A stretch of 17,867 nucleotides of DNA from JADKAC01 sp964492065 (GTDB lineage Bacteria; Bacteroidota; Bacteroidia; Chitinophagales; BACL12). This document shows, in pieces, positions 6,701-14,208 of the stretch. The notes under the pieces were generated by a model. The model was given only the letters and a program-made list of their open reading frames with translations. It searched no databases and had not been told where the DNA came from. Each line of letters begins with the position of its first letter. Position 1 is the first letter of the stretch. Location: positions 1 through 17,867 of the forward strand of contig CAZBHH010000037.1 of NCBI GenBank assembly GCA_964492065.1, read 5' to 3'. The translations under genes and the position numbers were made by a program.

Positions 6701-8188
6701 GTAAAAGCAAAGTCGGCTATTTTAGCTGACAACATCGTATCACTTGATGTGTATAATTGCGATTTCATTGGTTTCAGTCATCCGGTGAAAGTGGAAAATG
6801 TAACTGTGTGTCCGGAAGATGTAAATGTAAATCTGCAATATAATACGTTTACCGGCATGGGTAATATTGCAATTACCGCAACCAATGTAGATCGAATCTA
6901 TATGAACGCCAATTCTGTTACAGGCAGTGCAACAGCAGAGGGTGGTGTATGGCTGGAAGGTGTTACTGATGCCACCATAGAAAATGGAAATATACAAGGG
7001 TTTACCGGCGTAGATGCTGCAGGTGTGTTTTTATGGAATACTGCAAGGTTGGTATTGGATAAGGCTACTATCAAAAACAATAATTACGGAGTAGATATGC
7101 ATGCATCGAGTATCTATATGCGCAACAAGGCGACGATTAAAAATAATGCAACAGGTATTTATGCATTTGGCGGAAGCGATTACGGTGTTTCAAACCCGAC
7201 AGGAGCCATGAAAAAAATATCGGTGGGTGATGTGGGTTGCGGATGGATAATTCAGAACACGAATTATGGAATACTGGCGCAGGACATGCAGTTGGAAATA
7301 GACCAGATAATACACGATAATGCCGACGCAGAACCGGGCAATCCGATACCGAATCGCTTTGATGGAAATGGAATTGGCATTCAGGCATGTTATGAATATT
7401 ATGATGCCGATGATTTAGGCGATACAGAAATTATGGCCGAACACAATCACTGGCAAACAGGCGGTGGCCCGGCAAGCGGATATCTGAAAGGAGGCTTTGA
7501 TGAGGATACGCATAATTGCACTTCTATAACTTTTAGCACTGCATGTTATTTAGAAACAAAGCCCAACAATTGTGTGTGTAATTATGATGATTGTGCAGAT
7601 GAAGACTGCGCCGTCCAATTAACCGAAGAGGAAATAACACTGCGGCTTGCTGAGACTTCCTGCAACACCACAATACCGAAATTAGGTGGTGGTGGCACTG
7701 TAACAATAGCTCAACAATTCAGAACCGCATATGTAAAATATTTGGATGGTGATTACAATTATGCGTATCAGAATTTCAATCATTTGAAAAATAAAGTAAA
7801 TCAGAATTATCCGCAGGGATTATCCAAGGGTGTTTGTAACACATTGTATAAAGAAGCGGTAATGTATGTCGAGTTATGCTCGTTGCTGGCAACAGTACAC
7901 TGTCAGCCGCCGTTTTATACGGAAAGGCTTGCCGATGAATATTCAGGTGCAGAATTCGATGTTGCATTATACCCGAATCCGGCAAACACCCTATTTACCA
8001 TCGTTACCAATACATCAGGTATAATCGCATATAATGTGTATGATATGCAGGGCAGTAAGGTGGTTGCAGGCAATTTTCAGACTCAAACAGATATCGCCGT
8101 TACCGGTTGGCCGTCTGGTATTTATCTTATATATCTGAGAAATGAAACCAATGGAAATAGCAATAATGTGAAATTAGCGGTAGAATAA
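3770..8188 (+). CDS. Giant T9SS-secreted protein: S domain, alpha/beta-hydrolase (lipase-like), beta-helix stalk, sorting domain
   Basis: The protein has 1472 residues. The signal peptide probably cleaves after VYG18. Residues 20-128 are the S domain found alone in S1-S3. Residues ~165-245 look like an Ig/PKD-type domain (SLQCDFNDGAG, then alternating strands). Residues ~295-640 look like an alpha/beta-hydrolase: an oxyanion-type loop SGFDPG (301-306), a nucleophile elbow GASMG with Ser407, a DSPAKG segment at 436-441, and a candidate catalytic His626 in SEHFD. The catalytic Asp cannot be assigned by eye. Residues 738-890 carry short SGG-x-L-x-I repeats, followed to ~1240 by a right-handed parallel beta-helix-like region. 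A Cys/Asp cluster (C1268, C1270, C1275, C1280) and a helical TPR-like stretch (~1312-1380) follow. Residues 1396-1472 match the T9SS type A sorting domain (ALYPNPAN ... YDMQG ... GIYLI). It is probably an ester or lipid hydrolase displayed on the cell surface or secreted; the substrate is unknown. Confidence 0.87.
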   Translation: MRTCFIIIFIAFTSLVYGQNPAIPLRDSIDAAFTTLNQDSITTGILLDRCLPQFDITQYGAINDTLTDFKAWRGIYRSMCLGAFNRNGFITDDSINKILQLNREADVIPVFILNYNYNSFKLYAVDSNLIYFSNKRFYDSSPQPESPYFTNKVFNACGAFKVSYAANAKFVFSSDYYFSNDAAQIDSLQCDFNDGAGLRTINFGDTVTINYGDLLTHTITVKIFSGGIVKGESSFLFKMSDICPDDYPHDIIGNIAGEIAYPPGDLSDEAKVSAKYTITYGYESDGITKHTSLQNPVLFVSGFDPGYQNYKTTADDCKYGRMGWIDIISGLNYNLEEGTIENWDPEFTYAPDFFDQLFLDGYDVIFLDFKDGTDYMQRNAYTLVHMIEWINEHKAPDADETVIIGASMGGQLVRYALTYMESNNVSHCSRLFIAFDSPAKGANVPLGLQSFAWFVHYISPEGSDGSKDSEFQLESLRAPAARQLLIPHFEGEYPSGIHSYRTDFYNELFAMDVDGYPDNIRKVAVANGNKTAQPQAGLSDGQKFLELEVDKLFGYALGQSYFSPGYLNDLGHNSVFYGKYKVLGLTVLDYDIIPPADADGFDTAPGSKQSRLTEMDDDFDDTGSEHFDVYKDYFCFVPSISALDIYTAELDFDIESEIFEDAPDSYYPFFAYYAPEDIDENHVQLSIAADDDAGNTAWSIEQINKNAYDLVTALPNISLGTTYNYGNAYKNIVHSLDINSGGLLQINGNYNTDYGDGSPAVAGSTFTVYTSACNNSIITINSGGILEIGDDNDPVDNNKGILEVLDGSAIYVNTGGILKIRRNSQLNLRSGAILYLEPGGVIEIEEGGFLAMDDGSQLKLNGGVLDLKDSNAQLKLFSGGEIIVAAGVDFTLDSEGFFEYYDDGIFTMLGSTGKFILAGDGDTDLKMRLQEDADFYLQTHDVDIYNCKLSFNDNALFRVEANNTSLDLVNYEDFSTSVKAKSAILADNIVSLDVYNCDFIGFSHPVKVENVTVCPEDVNVNLQYNTFTGMGNIAITATNVDRIYMNANSVTGSATAEGGVWLEGVTDATIENGNIQGFTGVDAAGVFLWNTARLVLDKATIKNNNYGVDMHASSIYMRNKATIKNNATGIYAFGGSDYGVSNPTGAMKKISVGDVGCGWIIQNTNYGILAQDMQLEIDQIIHDNADAEPGNPIPNRFDGNGIGIQACYEYYDADDLGDTEIMAEHNHWQTGGGPASGYLKGGFDEDTHNCTSITFSTACYLETKPNNCVCNYDDCADEDCAVQLTEEEITLRLAETSCNTTIPKLGGGGTVTIAQQFRTAYVKYLDGDYNYAYQNFNHLKNKVNQNYPQGLSKGVCNTLYKEAVMYVELCSLLATVHCQPPFYTERLADEYSGAEFDVALYPNPANTLFTIVTNTSGIIAYNVYDMQGSKVVAGNFQTQTDIAVTGWPSGIYLIYLRNETNGNSNNVKLAVE

Positions 8189-8441
8189 ATTGTAAAATTT
8201 CTTTTCGTTGAAAGCAAAGGGGACATAAAATAACCCAAGGCATTGGATTTCAATCCTTTTTTGTGGCCCCAAAAATCTTTTTACCAATATTTTGAAGTCT
8301 GAAAACGCCTCATTACCTTTGCAATCCGTTTTAAATCGGCCGCAGGTAGAATTAAGGGAGTGAGCCCCGATAAAGTTCACAAATGGCTATCCTGCACTGA
8401 ACTCGAAAGAAGTTTGTGCGCTCCGTTTGTGATTATCCCTC
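8189..8441. other. Intergenic region upstream of the str operon
   Basis: About 250 bases lie between the giant gene and the scaffold gap. The region contains the promoter listed separately at 8291-8321 and, downstream of it, ~115 bases that would be the leader of the ribosomal transcript. I see no convincing gene, tRNA or strong terminator. GGATTTCAATCC followed by six T (8245-8262) could form only a 4-5 bp stem, so termination of the array transcript here is unproven. A GTG-initiated frame from 8360 runs into the N run and has no family resemblance. Confidence 0.7.
8291..8321 (+). promoter_or_regulatory. Bacteroidota-type promoter for the str-S10-spc cluster
   Basis: TTTG at 8291-8294 and TACCTTTG at 8314-8321 are separated by 19 bases. 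They match the known Bacteroidota housekeeping sigma consensus (TTTG near -33 and TAnnTTTG near -7). The predicted transcription start is a few bases downstream, around 8327-8330. It is oriented towards rpsL and is the only such pair I found in the non-coding parts of the window. Confidence 0.75.
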
Positions 8442-8541
8442 NNNNNNNNNNNNNNNNNNNNNNNNNNNNNNNNNNNNNNNNNNNNNNNNNNNNNNNNNNN
8501 NNNNNNNNNNNNNNNNNNNNNNNNNNNNNNNNNNNNNNNNN
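8442..8541. other. Assembly gap (100 N)
   Basis: This is a run of exactly 100 N, the usual placeholder for a scaffold join of unknown length. The true gap must be larger: only the last twelve codons of rpsL follow it and no rpsL sequence precedes it, so more than 300 bases of rpsL are missing here, plus any leader sequence. Confidence 0.97.
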
Positions 8542-8580
8542 AAATACGGAACCAAAAGGCCTAAACCTGCAGCTAAATAA
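8542..8580 (+). CDS. rpsL: 30S ribosomal protein S12, C-terminal fragment (5' part lost in gap)
   Basis: The bases directly after the N run read K-Y-G-T-K-R-P-K-P-A-A-K-stop in the frame starting at 8542. This is the typical basic C-terminus of S12 (…RYG(A/T)KRPK…). Its position directly before rpsG and fusA is the conserved str operon order. S12 lies at the decoding centre of the small subunit, but the functional loops (the PNSA and KPNSALRK-type regions where streptomycin-resistance mutations fall) are in the missing part. The fragment is too short for ordinary ORF finding. Confidence 0.85.
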   Translation, partial: KYGTKRPKPAAK

Positions 8581-8592
8581 ACAGATTATTAC

Positions 8593-9060
8593 ATGAGAAA
8601 GAGTAAACCTAAAAAGAGATACGTCCAGCCGGATACCAGGTATAATGATGTTTTGGTGACTTCTTTTGTCAACCAGATGATGTGGCAGGGGAAAAAATCC
8701 ACTGCCTTCACCATTTTTTACGATGCGCTGGCCCTTATAGAAAAGGAAACAGGCGAAAATGGATATGAAATATGGAAAACAGCTCTGTCCAATGCCACTC
8801 CCGGGGTTGAGGTGAAATCCAGGCGCATCGGCGGCGCTAACTTCCAGATTCCGACGGAAATCAGGGCGGACAGGAAGATTTCGCTTTCCATGAAATGGCT
8901 GATCACCTATTCGCGGAAGCGCAGCGGCCGCACGATGGCAGAGAAATTAGCCGGAGAATTGATTGCCGCCTCCAAAAACGAAGGCGCCACAATTAAGAAA
9001 AAAGAAGATGTACATAAAATGGCGGAAGCGAACAAGGCTTTTGCGCATTTCAGAGCCTAA
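8593..9060 (+). CDS. rpsG: 30S ribosomal protein S7
   Basis: The protein has 155 residues, the normal length for S7. It starts MRKSKPKKRYVQPD, followed by the conserved NDVLVTSFVNQMMWQGKKSTA segment and the later GGANFQIPTEI loop and KWLITYSRKR helix. S7 nucleates the 3' major domain of 16S rRNA and lines the exit-site side of the 30S head. It starts 12 bases after the rpsL stop and is followed by fusA after 23 bases, as expected for the str operon. In E. coli S7 represses its own operon; no comparable site can be judged here because the leader is in the gap. Confidence 0.97.
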   Translation: MRKSKPKKRYVQPDTRYNDVLVTSFVNQMMWQGKKSTAFTIFYDALALIEKETGENGYEIWKTALSNATPGVEVKSRRIGGANFQIPTEIRADRKISLSMKWLITYSRKRSGRTMAEKLAGELIAASKNEGATIKKKEDVHKMAEANKAFAHFRA

Positions 9061-9083
9061 AAGCAGGGTAAGGAGAACAGAAT

Positions 9084-11192
9084 ATGTCAAGAGACTTAAA
9101 ATATACGAGAAACATTGGTATTGCCGCCCATATTGACGCCGGTAAGACGACGACAACCGAGCGGATATTGTTTTATACGGGTATCACCCATAAACTGGGG
9201 GAAGTACACGACGGCGCTGCTACGATGGACTGGATGGAGCAGGAAAAAGAGCGTGGTATCACCATCACCTCGGCAGCGACGACAGCCTCATGGAAGTACC
9301 GCAATCAGGATTATAAAGTAAATATCATCGATACTCCCGGCCACGTGGATTTCACCGTGGAGGTAGAGCGTTCACTGCGGGTATTAGACGGCGTTGTCGC
9401 TTTGTTTTGCGCAGTCGGCGGCGTAGAGCCCCAGAGCGAAACCGTATGGCGCCAGGCCAACCGCTACCGGGTGCCCCGTATCGGATTTGTCAATAAAATG
9501 GATCGCTCGGGCGCCGATTTTCTGAGCGTGGTGAACCAGGTGCGCACAATTTTAGGCGCTAACCCGGTGCCGCTGGTGCTGCCCATCGGCGAAGAAGAGC
9601 ACTTTAAAGGCGTGGTGGACCTGGTACAGAATAAAGCAATTATCTGGGATGATGCCACCCAGGGTATGACATATACCGAGGTGCCCATCCCCGACAATAT
9701 GGTGGATCTGGTAAAGGAGTACCGCGAGAAATTAGTGGAAGCCGTTGCCGAATACGACGACGACCTCCTCGAAAAGTATTTCAGCAATCCCGATACCATT
9801 ACAGAAGATGAATTGATTGCCGCCATTCGCAAAGCGACCATTGATATCGCTATTATACCGATGCTCTGCGGCTCGTCATTTAAAAATAAAGGCGTGCAGT
9901 TTATGTTGGATGCGGTTTGCCGTTTCCTGCCCTCACCCCTGGATATAGATGCCGTTAAAGGCATTAACCCCGATACCGAGAAAGAGGAGTTGCGCAAGCC
10001 GGATGCGAAAGAACCCTTTGCGGCGCTGGCGTTCAAAATTATGACCGACCCGTTTGTCGGCCGCCTCGCTTTCTTCCGGGTGTATTCCGGACATCTGGAC
10101 TCCGGCTCGTATGTGCTCAACTCCAGAACAGGTAAAAAAGAGCGCATTTCCAGGATATTGCAGATGCATGCCAACAAGCAAAATCCAATCGACTTCATCG
10201 AAGCCGGCGATATCGGCGCTGCCGTAGGTTTTAAGGATATCCGCACCGGCGATACGCTCTGCGATGAGAAAATGCCGATTGCCCTCGAGAGCATTACATT
10301 CCCCGAACCCGTAATCGGGCTGGCAATTGAACCCAAGGTGCAAGGCGATATCGACAAATTAGGCCTGGCGCTTTCCAAACTCGCCGAAGAAGACCCCACG
10401 TTTAAGGTATCTTTTGACGAGGAGACAGGCCAGACAGTCATTCGCGGTATGGGTGAACTCCACCTCGAAATTATCGTAGATCGCCTGAAGCGTGAGTTTA
10501 AACTGGACGTTAACCAGGGTGCGCCGGAAGTTTCGTACAAGGAAGCGCTCACCAAAACGGTGAAACACCGCGAAGTGTACAAGAAGCAAACCGGTGGCCG
10601 CGGTAAATTCGCAGATATCCAGTTTGAAATTGGCCCGGTGGACAACGAGGAAATTACCGGCCTGCAGTTCGTCAACGACATTTTCGGAGGGTCTATCCCC
10701 CGTGAATATATACCCTCGGTAGAAAAGGGATTCAAGGAAGCCATGGGCACCGGCGTTTTAGCCGGTTATCCGCTCGACAGCATGAAGGTAAGGCTGTTCG
10801 ACGGGTCGTTCCATGCGGTGGATTCCGACTCCTTCTCCTTCGAGATCGCCGCTCGCACTGCTTTCCGCGAAGCCGCAAAAAATGCAGGGCCGCAATTGCT
10901 CGAGCCTATTATGAAACTCGAAGTAATTACTCCCGAAGAGCATATGGGCGATGTCATCGGCGATTTAAACCGCCGCCGTGGTATGATGGAAGGATTTGAT
11001 TCCAAAAACAATGCGACAGTGATTAAGGCAAAAGTGCCACTCTCCGAAATGTTTGGCTACGTAACCCAGTTGCGCACCATTACCTCCGGACGTGCCACCT
11101 CCATTTTGGAATTCTCGCATTTTGCACCCGCTCCGGCTGCGGTATCGGAAATGGTGATTGCAAAATCAAAAGGTAAAGTAAGTGTTGAATAA
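9084..11192 (+). CDS. fusA: Translation elongation factor G
   Basis: The protein has 702 residues, full length. The GTPase domain shows the P-loop AHIDAGKTT (residues 15-23), the switch I Thr region (RGITITSAATT), DTPGH (83-87) and NKMD (137-140). Domains II-V follow to the C-terminus (RGMGELHLE for domain III, YKKQTGGRGKFA for domain IV, GYVTQLRTITSGRA near the end). EF-G drives translocation of tRNA and mRNA on the ribosome using GTP, and ribosome recycling with RRF. A good Shine-Dalgarno sequence AAGGAG (9070-9075) lies 8 bases before the ATG, which is notable because such sites are often weak in this phylum. The next gene is rpsJ and not tufA. Confidence 0.98.
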   Translation: MSRDLKYTRNIGIAAHIDAGKTTTTERILFYTGITHKLGEVHDGAATMDWMEQEKERGITITSAATTASWKYRNQDYKVNIIDTPGHVDFTVEVERSLRVLDGVVALFCAVGGVEPQSETVWRQANRYRVPRIGFVNKMDRSGADFLSVVNQVRTILGANPVPLVLPIGEEEHFKGVVDLVQNKAIIWDDATQGMTYTEVPIPDNMVDLVKEYREKLVEAVAEYDDDLLEKYFSNPDTITEDELIAAIRKATIDIAIIPMLCGSSFKNKGVQFMLDAVCRFLPSPLDIDAVKGINPDTEKEELRKPDAKEPFAALAFKIMTDPFVGRLAFFRVYSGHLDSGSYVLNSRTGKKERISRILQMHANKQNPIDFIEAGDIGAAVGFKDIRTGDTLCDEKMPIALESITFPEPVIGLAIEPKVQGDIDKLGLALSKLAEEDPTFKVSFDEETGQTVIRGMGELHLEIIVDRLKREFKLDVNQGAPEVSYKEALTKTVKHREVYKKQTGGRGKFADIQFEIGPVDNEEITGLQFVNDIFGGSIPREYIPSVEKGFKEAMGTGVLAGYPLDSMKVRLFDGSFHAVDSDSFSFEIAARTAFREAAKNAGPQLLEPIMKLEVITPEEHMGDVIGDLNRRRGMMEGFDSKNNATVIKAKVPLSEMFGYVTQLRTITSGRATSILEFSHFAPAPAAVSEMVIAKSKGKVSVE

Positions 11193-11212
11193 GTAAAGCC
11201 AGAACAAGGAAT

Positions 11213-11518
11213 ATGAGTTACAAAATCAGAATGAAGCTTAAATCTTTCGACCACATGCTGGTAGATAAGACTGCCGAGCGGATCGTGAAGACCGTTAGGG
11301 GCACCGGGGCGGTTGTTACCGGTCCGATACCGCTGCCCACGCGGAAAAAGATTTATACTGTGCTGCGCTCGCCCCACGTAAATAAAAAAGCGAGGGAGCA
11401 GTTTGAACTGTCCACTTACAAGCGATTGCTGGATATATACAGCGCATCAAACAAAACAGTGGATGCGCTTCAAAAGCTGGAATTACCCAGCGGTGTTGAG
11501 GTAGAGATAAAAATCTAA
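11213..11518 (+). CDS. rpsJ: 30S ribosomal protein S10
   Basis: The protein has 101 residues, normal for S10 (KIRMKLKSFDHMLVD at the start, TGPIPLPTRK, SPHVNKKAREQFEL). S10 is a 30S head protein; in other bacteria it also acts as NusE in transcription antitermination together with NusB. It starts 20 bases after fusA, so the str and S10 gene groups are joined in one run of genes. rplC follows after three bases. Confidence 0.97.
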   Translation: MSYKIRMKLKSFDHMLVDKTAERIVKTVRGTGAVVTGPIPLPTRKKIYTVLRSPHVNKKAREQFELSTYKRLLDIYSASNKTVDALQKLELPSGVEVEIKI

Positions 11519-11521
11519 ACG

Positions 11522-12139
11522 ATGAAAGGAATTATTGGAAAAAAAATAGGTATGACCCATTACTTCGATGCCGAAGGTAAAATGGTGACCTGCACGGTGG
11601 TGGAAGCCGGGCCTTGTGTCGTTCTCCAGCGCAAAACCGAGGAGACCGATGGCTATAATGCGCTGCAATTGGGATTTGGCGTCAAGAAGGAAAAGAATAC
11701 TTCAGCCCCCATGAAAGGCCATTTTAAAAATGCGGGCGCCACACCGGTGAGCCGCATTAAGGAATTCAGGGATTTCGATGCCAACTTAGCTGCCGGCGAC
11801 AAGATAACCGTGGACATTTTCAGCGAGGGGGAAAAAGTAAATGTGGTGAGCACCTCCAAGGGTAAGGGCTTCCAGGGAGTTGTCAAGCGCCATAAATTCA
11901 ATGGCGTGGGCATGCGCTCTCACGGTCAGCACGACAGGCACCGTGCGCCCGGCTCAGTCGGCGGATCATCCTATCCCTCCCGTGTATTTAAAGGGCTGCG
12001 CATGGCCGGCCACATGGGTAGCGATACCGTGAAGACTCGCAATATTAAAGTAGCAAAGATTGTATCAGATAGAAACCTGCTGCTGTTGAACGGAGCCGTT
12101 CCGGGTGGCAGGGGTTCTTATGTCATAATAGAAAAATAG
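11522..12139 (+). CDS. rplC: 50S ribosomal protein L3
   Basis: The protein has 205 residues, the usual size. It starts MKGIIGKKIGMTHYFD and has the conserved central segment GFQGVVKRH ... SHGQHDRHRAPGSVGG, followed by VFKGLRMAGHMG. L3 binds near the 3' end of 23S rRNA, and its loop reaches the peptidyl transferase centre. In the loop where the E. coli protein carries a methylated Gln (GSIGQNQTPG), this sequence has GSVGGSSYPS without Gln, so the corresponding modification is not expected. rplD follows one base after the stop. Confidence 0.97.
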   Translation: MKGIIGKKIGMTHYFDAEGKMVTCTVVEAGPCVVLQRKTEETDGYNALQLGFGVKKEKNTSAPMKGHFKNAGATPVSRIKEFRDFDANLAAGDKITVDIFSEGEKVNVVSTSKGKGFQGVVKRHKFNGVGMRSHGQHDRHRAPGSVGGSSYPSRVFKGLRMAGHMGSDTVKTRNIKVAKIVSDRNLLLLNGAVPGGRGSYVIIEK

Positions 12140-12140
12140 T

Positions 12141-12773
12141 ATGAAAATCGAAGTATTAAATGCGACGGGGAGTAAGACCGGCCGGCAAGTGGAACTGGAC
12201 GATGACATCTTCGGTATAGAACCGAATGACCACGCCATCTACTTGACCGTGAAGCAATTTCTCGCCAATCAGCGCCAGGGTACGCATAAATCCAAAGAGC
12301 GCAGCGAAGTGGCCGGGTCAACACGCAAACTCCACCGCCAGAAAGGAACGGGCGGATCCCGTAAAGGCGATGCCAAGAACCCGATATTCTACGGTGGCGG
12401 TACGATTTTCGGCCCCAAGCCCCGGGATTACAGCTTCAAGCTGAACGGAAAAGTGAAGGAACTGGCGAGAAAGAGCGCCTTCTCCTACAAAGCCAAGGAA
12501 AATAAAATATTGATAATTGAAGACCTGAAAATGGAGCAACCCAGGACCAAGGAGTTCGCCGGTGTGTTAAAGGCATTGGGAGTGGACAAGACCCGGTCTT
12601 TGGTGGTAATCGGCAATAACGACACCAATGTGCGCATTTCGGGCCGCAATATACCGAACACTGAAATCGCATTGGCCGACAACCTGCATACCTATGCAAT
12701 CATGAAAGCCAATACACTGATTTTGTCGGAAAGTTCGGTGGAGAAGATTAACCAAATGGTGCCAAAGAATTAA
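12141..12773 (+). CDS. rplD: 50S ribosomal protein L4
   Basis: The protein has 210 residues. The conserved loop that lines the peptide exit tunnel is visible (RKLHRQKGTGGSRKGDAKNP, then GGGTIFGPKPRDYSFKLN). L4 contributes to the tunnel constriction together with L22, and in some bacteria it represses the S10 operon. It begins one base after rplC, so translational coupling is likely. rplW follows 11 bases downstream. Confidence 0.97.
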   Translation: MKIEVLNATGSKTGRQVELDDDIFGIEPNDHAIYLTVKQFLANQRQGTHKSKERSEVAGSTRKLHRQKGTGGSRKGDAKNPIFYGGGTIFGPKPRDYSFKLNGKVKELARKSAFSYKAKENKILIIEDLKMEQPRTKEFAGVLKALGVDKTRSLVVIGNNDTNVRISGRNIPNTEIALADNLHTYAIMKANTLILSESSVEKINQMVPKN

Positions 12774-12784
12774 AATAAGCAGCA

Positions 12785-13081
12785 ATGGCGAAAAATGTAT
12801 TAATAAAACCACTGATTTCGGAGAAACTCACCCAGCTTACTGAGCAGCGCAACACCTATGGCTTTGCCGTGGCGAAAGATGCCAATAAGATTGAAATAAA
12901 ATCCGCAGTGGAAAAAATGTATGGCGTTCAGGTGGAAGCGGTACGCACCATCAACGAAATAGGAAAGTACGGCTGGCAGCGCACGCCATTCGGTATCAGC
13001 AGGGGAACAAAGGGCAATATTAAAAAGGCCTATATCACCCTGAAAAAAGGCGAGACAATAGATTTCTTCAGTAACGTGTAA
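12785..13081 (+). CDS. rplW: 50S ribosomal protein L23
   Basis: The protein has 98 residues, normal for L23, with the family pattern IKPLISEKLT near the N-terminus and KKAYITLKKGETIDFF at the C-terminus. L23 sits beside the tunnel exit and is the docking site for trigger factor and signal recognition particle. The position between rplD and rplB is the universal S10 cluster order. Confidence 0.96.
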   Translation: MAKNVLIKPLISEKLTQLTEQRNTYGFAVAKDANKIEIKSAVEKMYGVQVEAVRTINEIGKYGWQRTPFGISRGTKGNIKKAYITLKKGETIDFFSNV

Positions 13082-13089
13082 TTATAACA

Positions 13090-13914
13090 ATGGCATTAAA
13101 GAAGTATAACCCGGTTACACCGGGTACGAGATTCAGGATAGGAAATGCGTATTCCGAGATCACCAGCGATACTCCGGAAAAAAGCCTGCTTGCCCCCATT
13201 AAGAAGAAGGGAGGACGTAACAGCTCGGGCAGAATGACCATGCGCTATATCGGCGGCGGCCATAAAAGGCAATATCGCTTGATTGACTTCAAGCGCAACA
13301 AGCACAATGTGGAGGCTACCGTGAAGACAATCGAGTACGATCCGAACCGCAGCGCATTTATTGCACTGGTGGTGTACAAAGACGGCGAGAAGCGCTATGT
13401 ACTTTCCCCTAATGGCCTGCAGGTAGGTCAGAAAATTGAAGCCGGTGAAAATGTTGCCCCCGAATTGGGCAATGCGCTGATGTTGAAGAATATGCCGCTG
13501 GGAACCATCATGCACAACATCGAGATGTCGCCCGGACGCGGCGGAATGATTGCCCGCAGCGCCGGTACCTGGGCCCAACTGGCCAGTAAGGAAGAGAAAT
13601 ATGCCGTTATCCGGATGCCTTCCGGCGAATTGAGAAAGATATTGCTTACCTGTTATGCCACTGTGGGTTCGGTATCCAACCCCGACCACAGCCTGGAAGT
13701 ACTGGGTAAAGCCGGCAGAAATCGCTGGCGTGGCACACGTCCGAGAAACCGCGGCGTGGTGATGAACCCGGTAGATCACCCCATGGGCGGCGGCGAAGGC
13801 CGTGCCTCCGGCGGGCAGCCCCGCTCCAGAAAAGGGCTCTACGCTAAGGGTAAAAAAACACGCAGCCCGAAGAAAATCACCAGTAAATTCATAATCAGCA
13901 AACGCAAAAAATAA
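13090..13914 (+). CDS. rplB: 50S ribosomal protein L2
   Basis: The protein has 274 residues, full length. It contains GRNSSGRMTMRYIGGGHKR near the N-terminus, the central SPGRGGMIARSAGTWAQL region, and the C-terminal NPVDHPMGGGEGRASGG segment with His230, the counterpart of the conserved His implicated in peptidyl transfer in E. coli L2. L2 is needed for subunit association and peptidyl transferase assembly. It lies 8 bases after rplW. Confidence 0.98.
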   Translation: MALKKYNPVTPGTRFRIGNAYSEITSDTPEKSLLAPIKKKGGRNSSGRMTMRYIGGGHKRQYRLIDFKRNKHNVEATVKTIEYDPNRSAFIALVVYKDGEKRYVLSPNGLQVGQKIEAGENVAPELGNALMLKNMPLGTIMHNIEMSPGRGGMIARSAGTWAQLASKEEKYAVIRMPSGELRKILLTCYATVGSVSNPDHSLEVLGKAGRNRWRGTRPRNRGVVMNPVDHPMGGGEGRASGGQPRSRKGLYAKGKKTRSPKKITSKFIISKRKK

Positions 13915-13933
13915 TTAAAGGAACCGATTTATT

Positions 13934-14197
13934 ATGGCACGTTCAATAAAAAAAGGACCATACATTGACCACAACCTGATGGGAAAGGTAGAGCAACTGA
14001 ATGAGCAGGGGAAGAAAATTGTAATTAAAACATGGTCACGCCGCTCAACGATAATCCCCGAATTTGTTGGGCATACGTTTGCGGTGCACAACGGCAATAA
14101 ATTTATACCGGTGTATGTAACTGAAAATATGGTAGGCCATAAACTCGGCGAATTTTCACCGACACGGAATTTTAAAGCACACTCCGGCAACAGATAA
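13934..14197 (+). CDS. rpsS: 30S ribosomal protein S19
   Basis: The protein has 87 residues: MARSIKKGPYID, then TWSRRSTIIPEFVGHTFAVHNG and GHKLGEFSPTRNF, all standard S19 motifs. S19 is in the 30S head next to S13 and contacts the A-site finger region. An AAAGGA (13917-13922) upstream of the ATG may help initiation. The gene follows rplB after 19 bases. Confidence 0.97.
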   Translation: MARSIKKGPYIDHNLMGKVEQLNEQGKKIVIKTWSRRSTIIPEFVGHTFAVHNGNKFIPVYVTENMVGHKLGEFSPTRNFKAHSGNR

Positions 14198-14208
14198 AAG
14201 AAAAAACA

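Noticed and set aside
1..8188. Polymorphic toxin with immunity genes
   Set aside because: The variable parts sit on the lipoproteins and the repeated part is the N-terminal domain of the large protein, the reverse of orphan C-terminal toxin cassettes. No toxin domain or typical immunity protein is visible.
8245..8262. Possible rho-independent terminator after the giant gene
   Set aside because: The stem is only 4-5 bp (GGATT/AATCC) with almost no loop; the six T are suggestive, but the hairpin is too weak to annotate.
8360..8596. GTG-initiated frame running through the N run
   Set aside because: Its middle is unknown sequence, and after the gap it uses a frame that conflicts with the rpsL C-terminus, which is clearly coding.
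9464..10750. 428-codon open frame on the minus strand
   Set aside because: It lies wholly inside fusA, which has all its family motifs. The antisense protein is rich in Ser, Arg and Pro, resembles no family, and is a by-product of the codon bias of fusA.
13096..13779. 227-codon open frame on the minus strand
   Set aside because: It lies inside rplB, is antisense to a conserved gene, and has no recognisable protein features.
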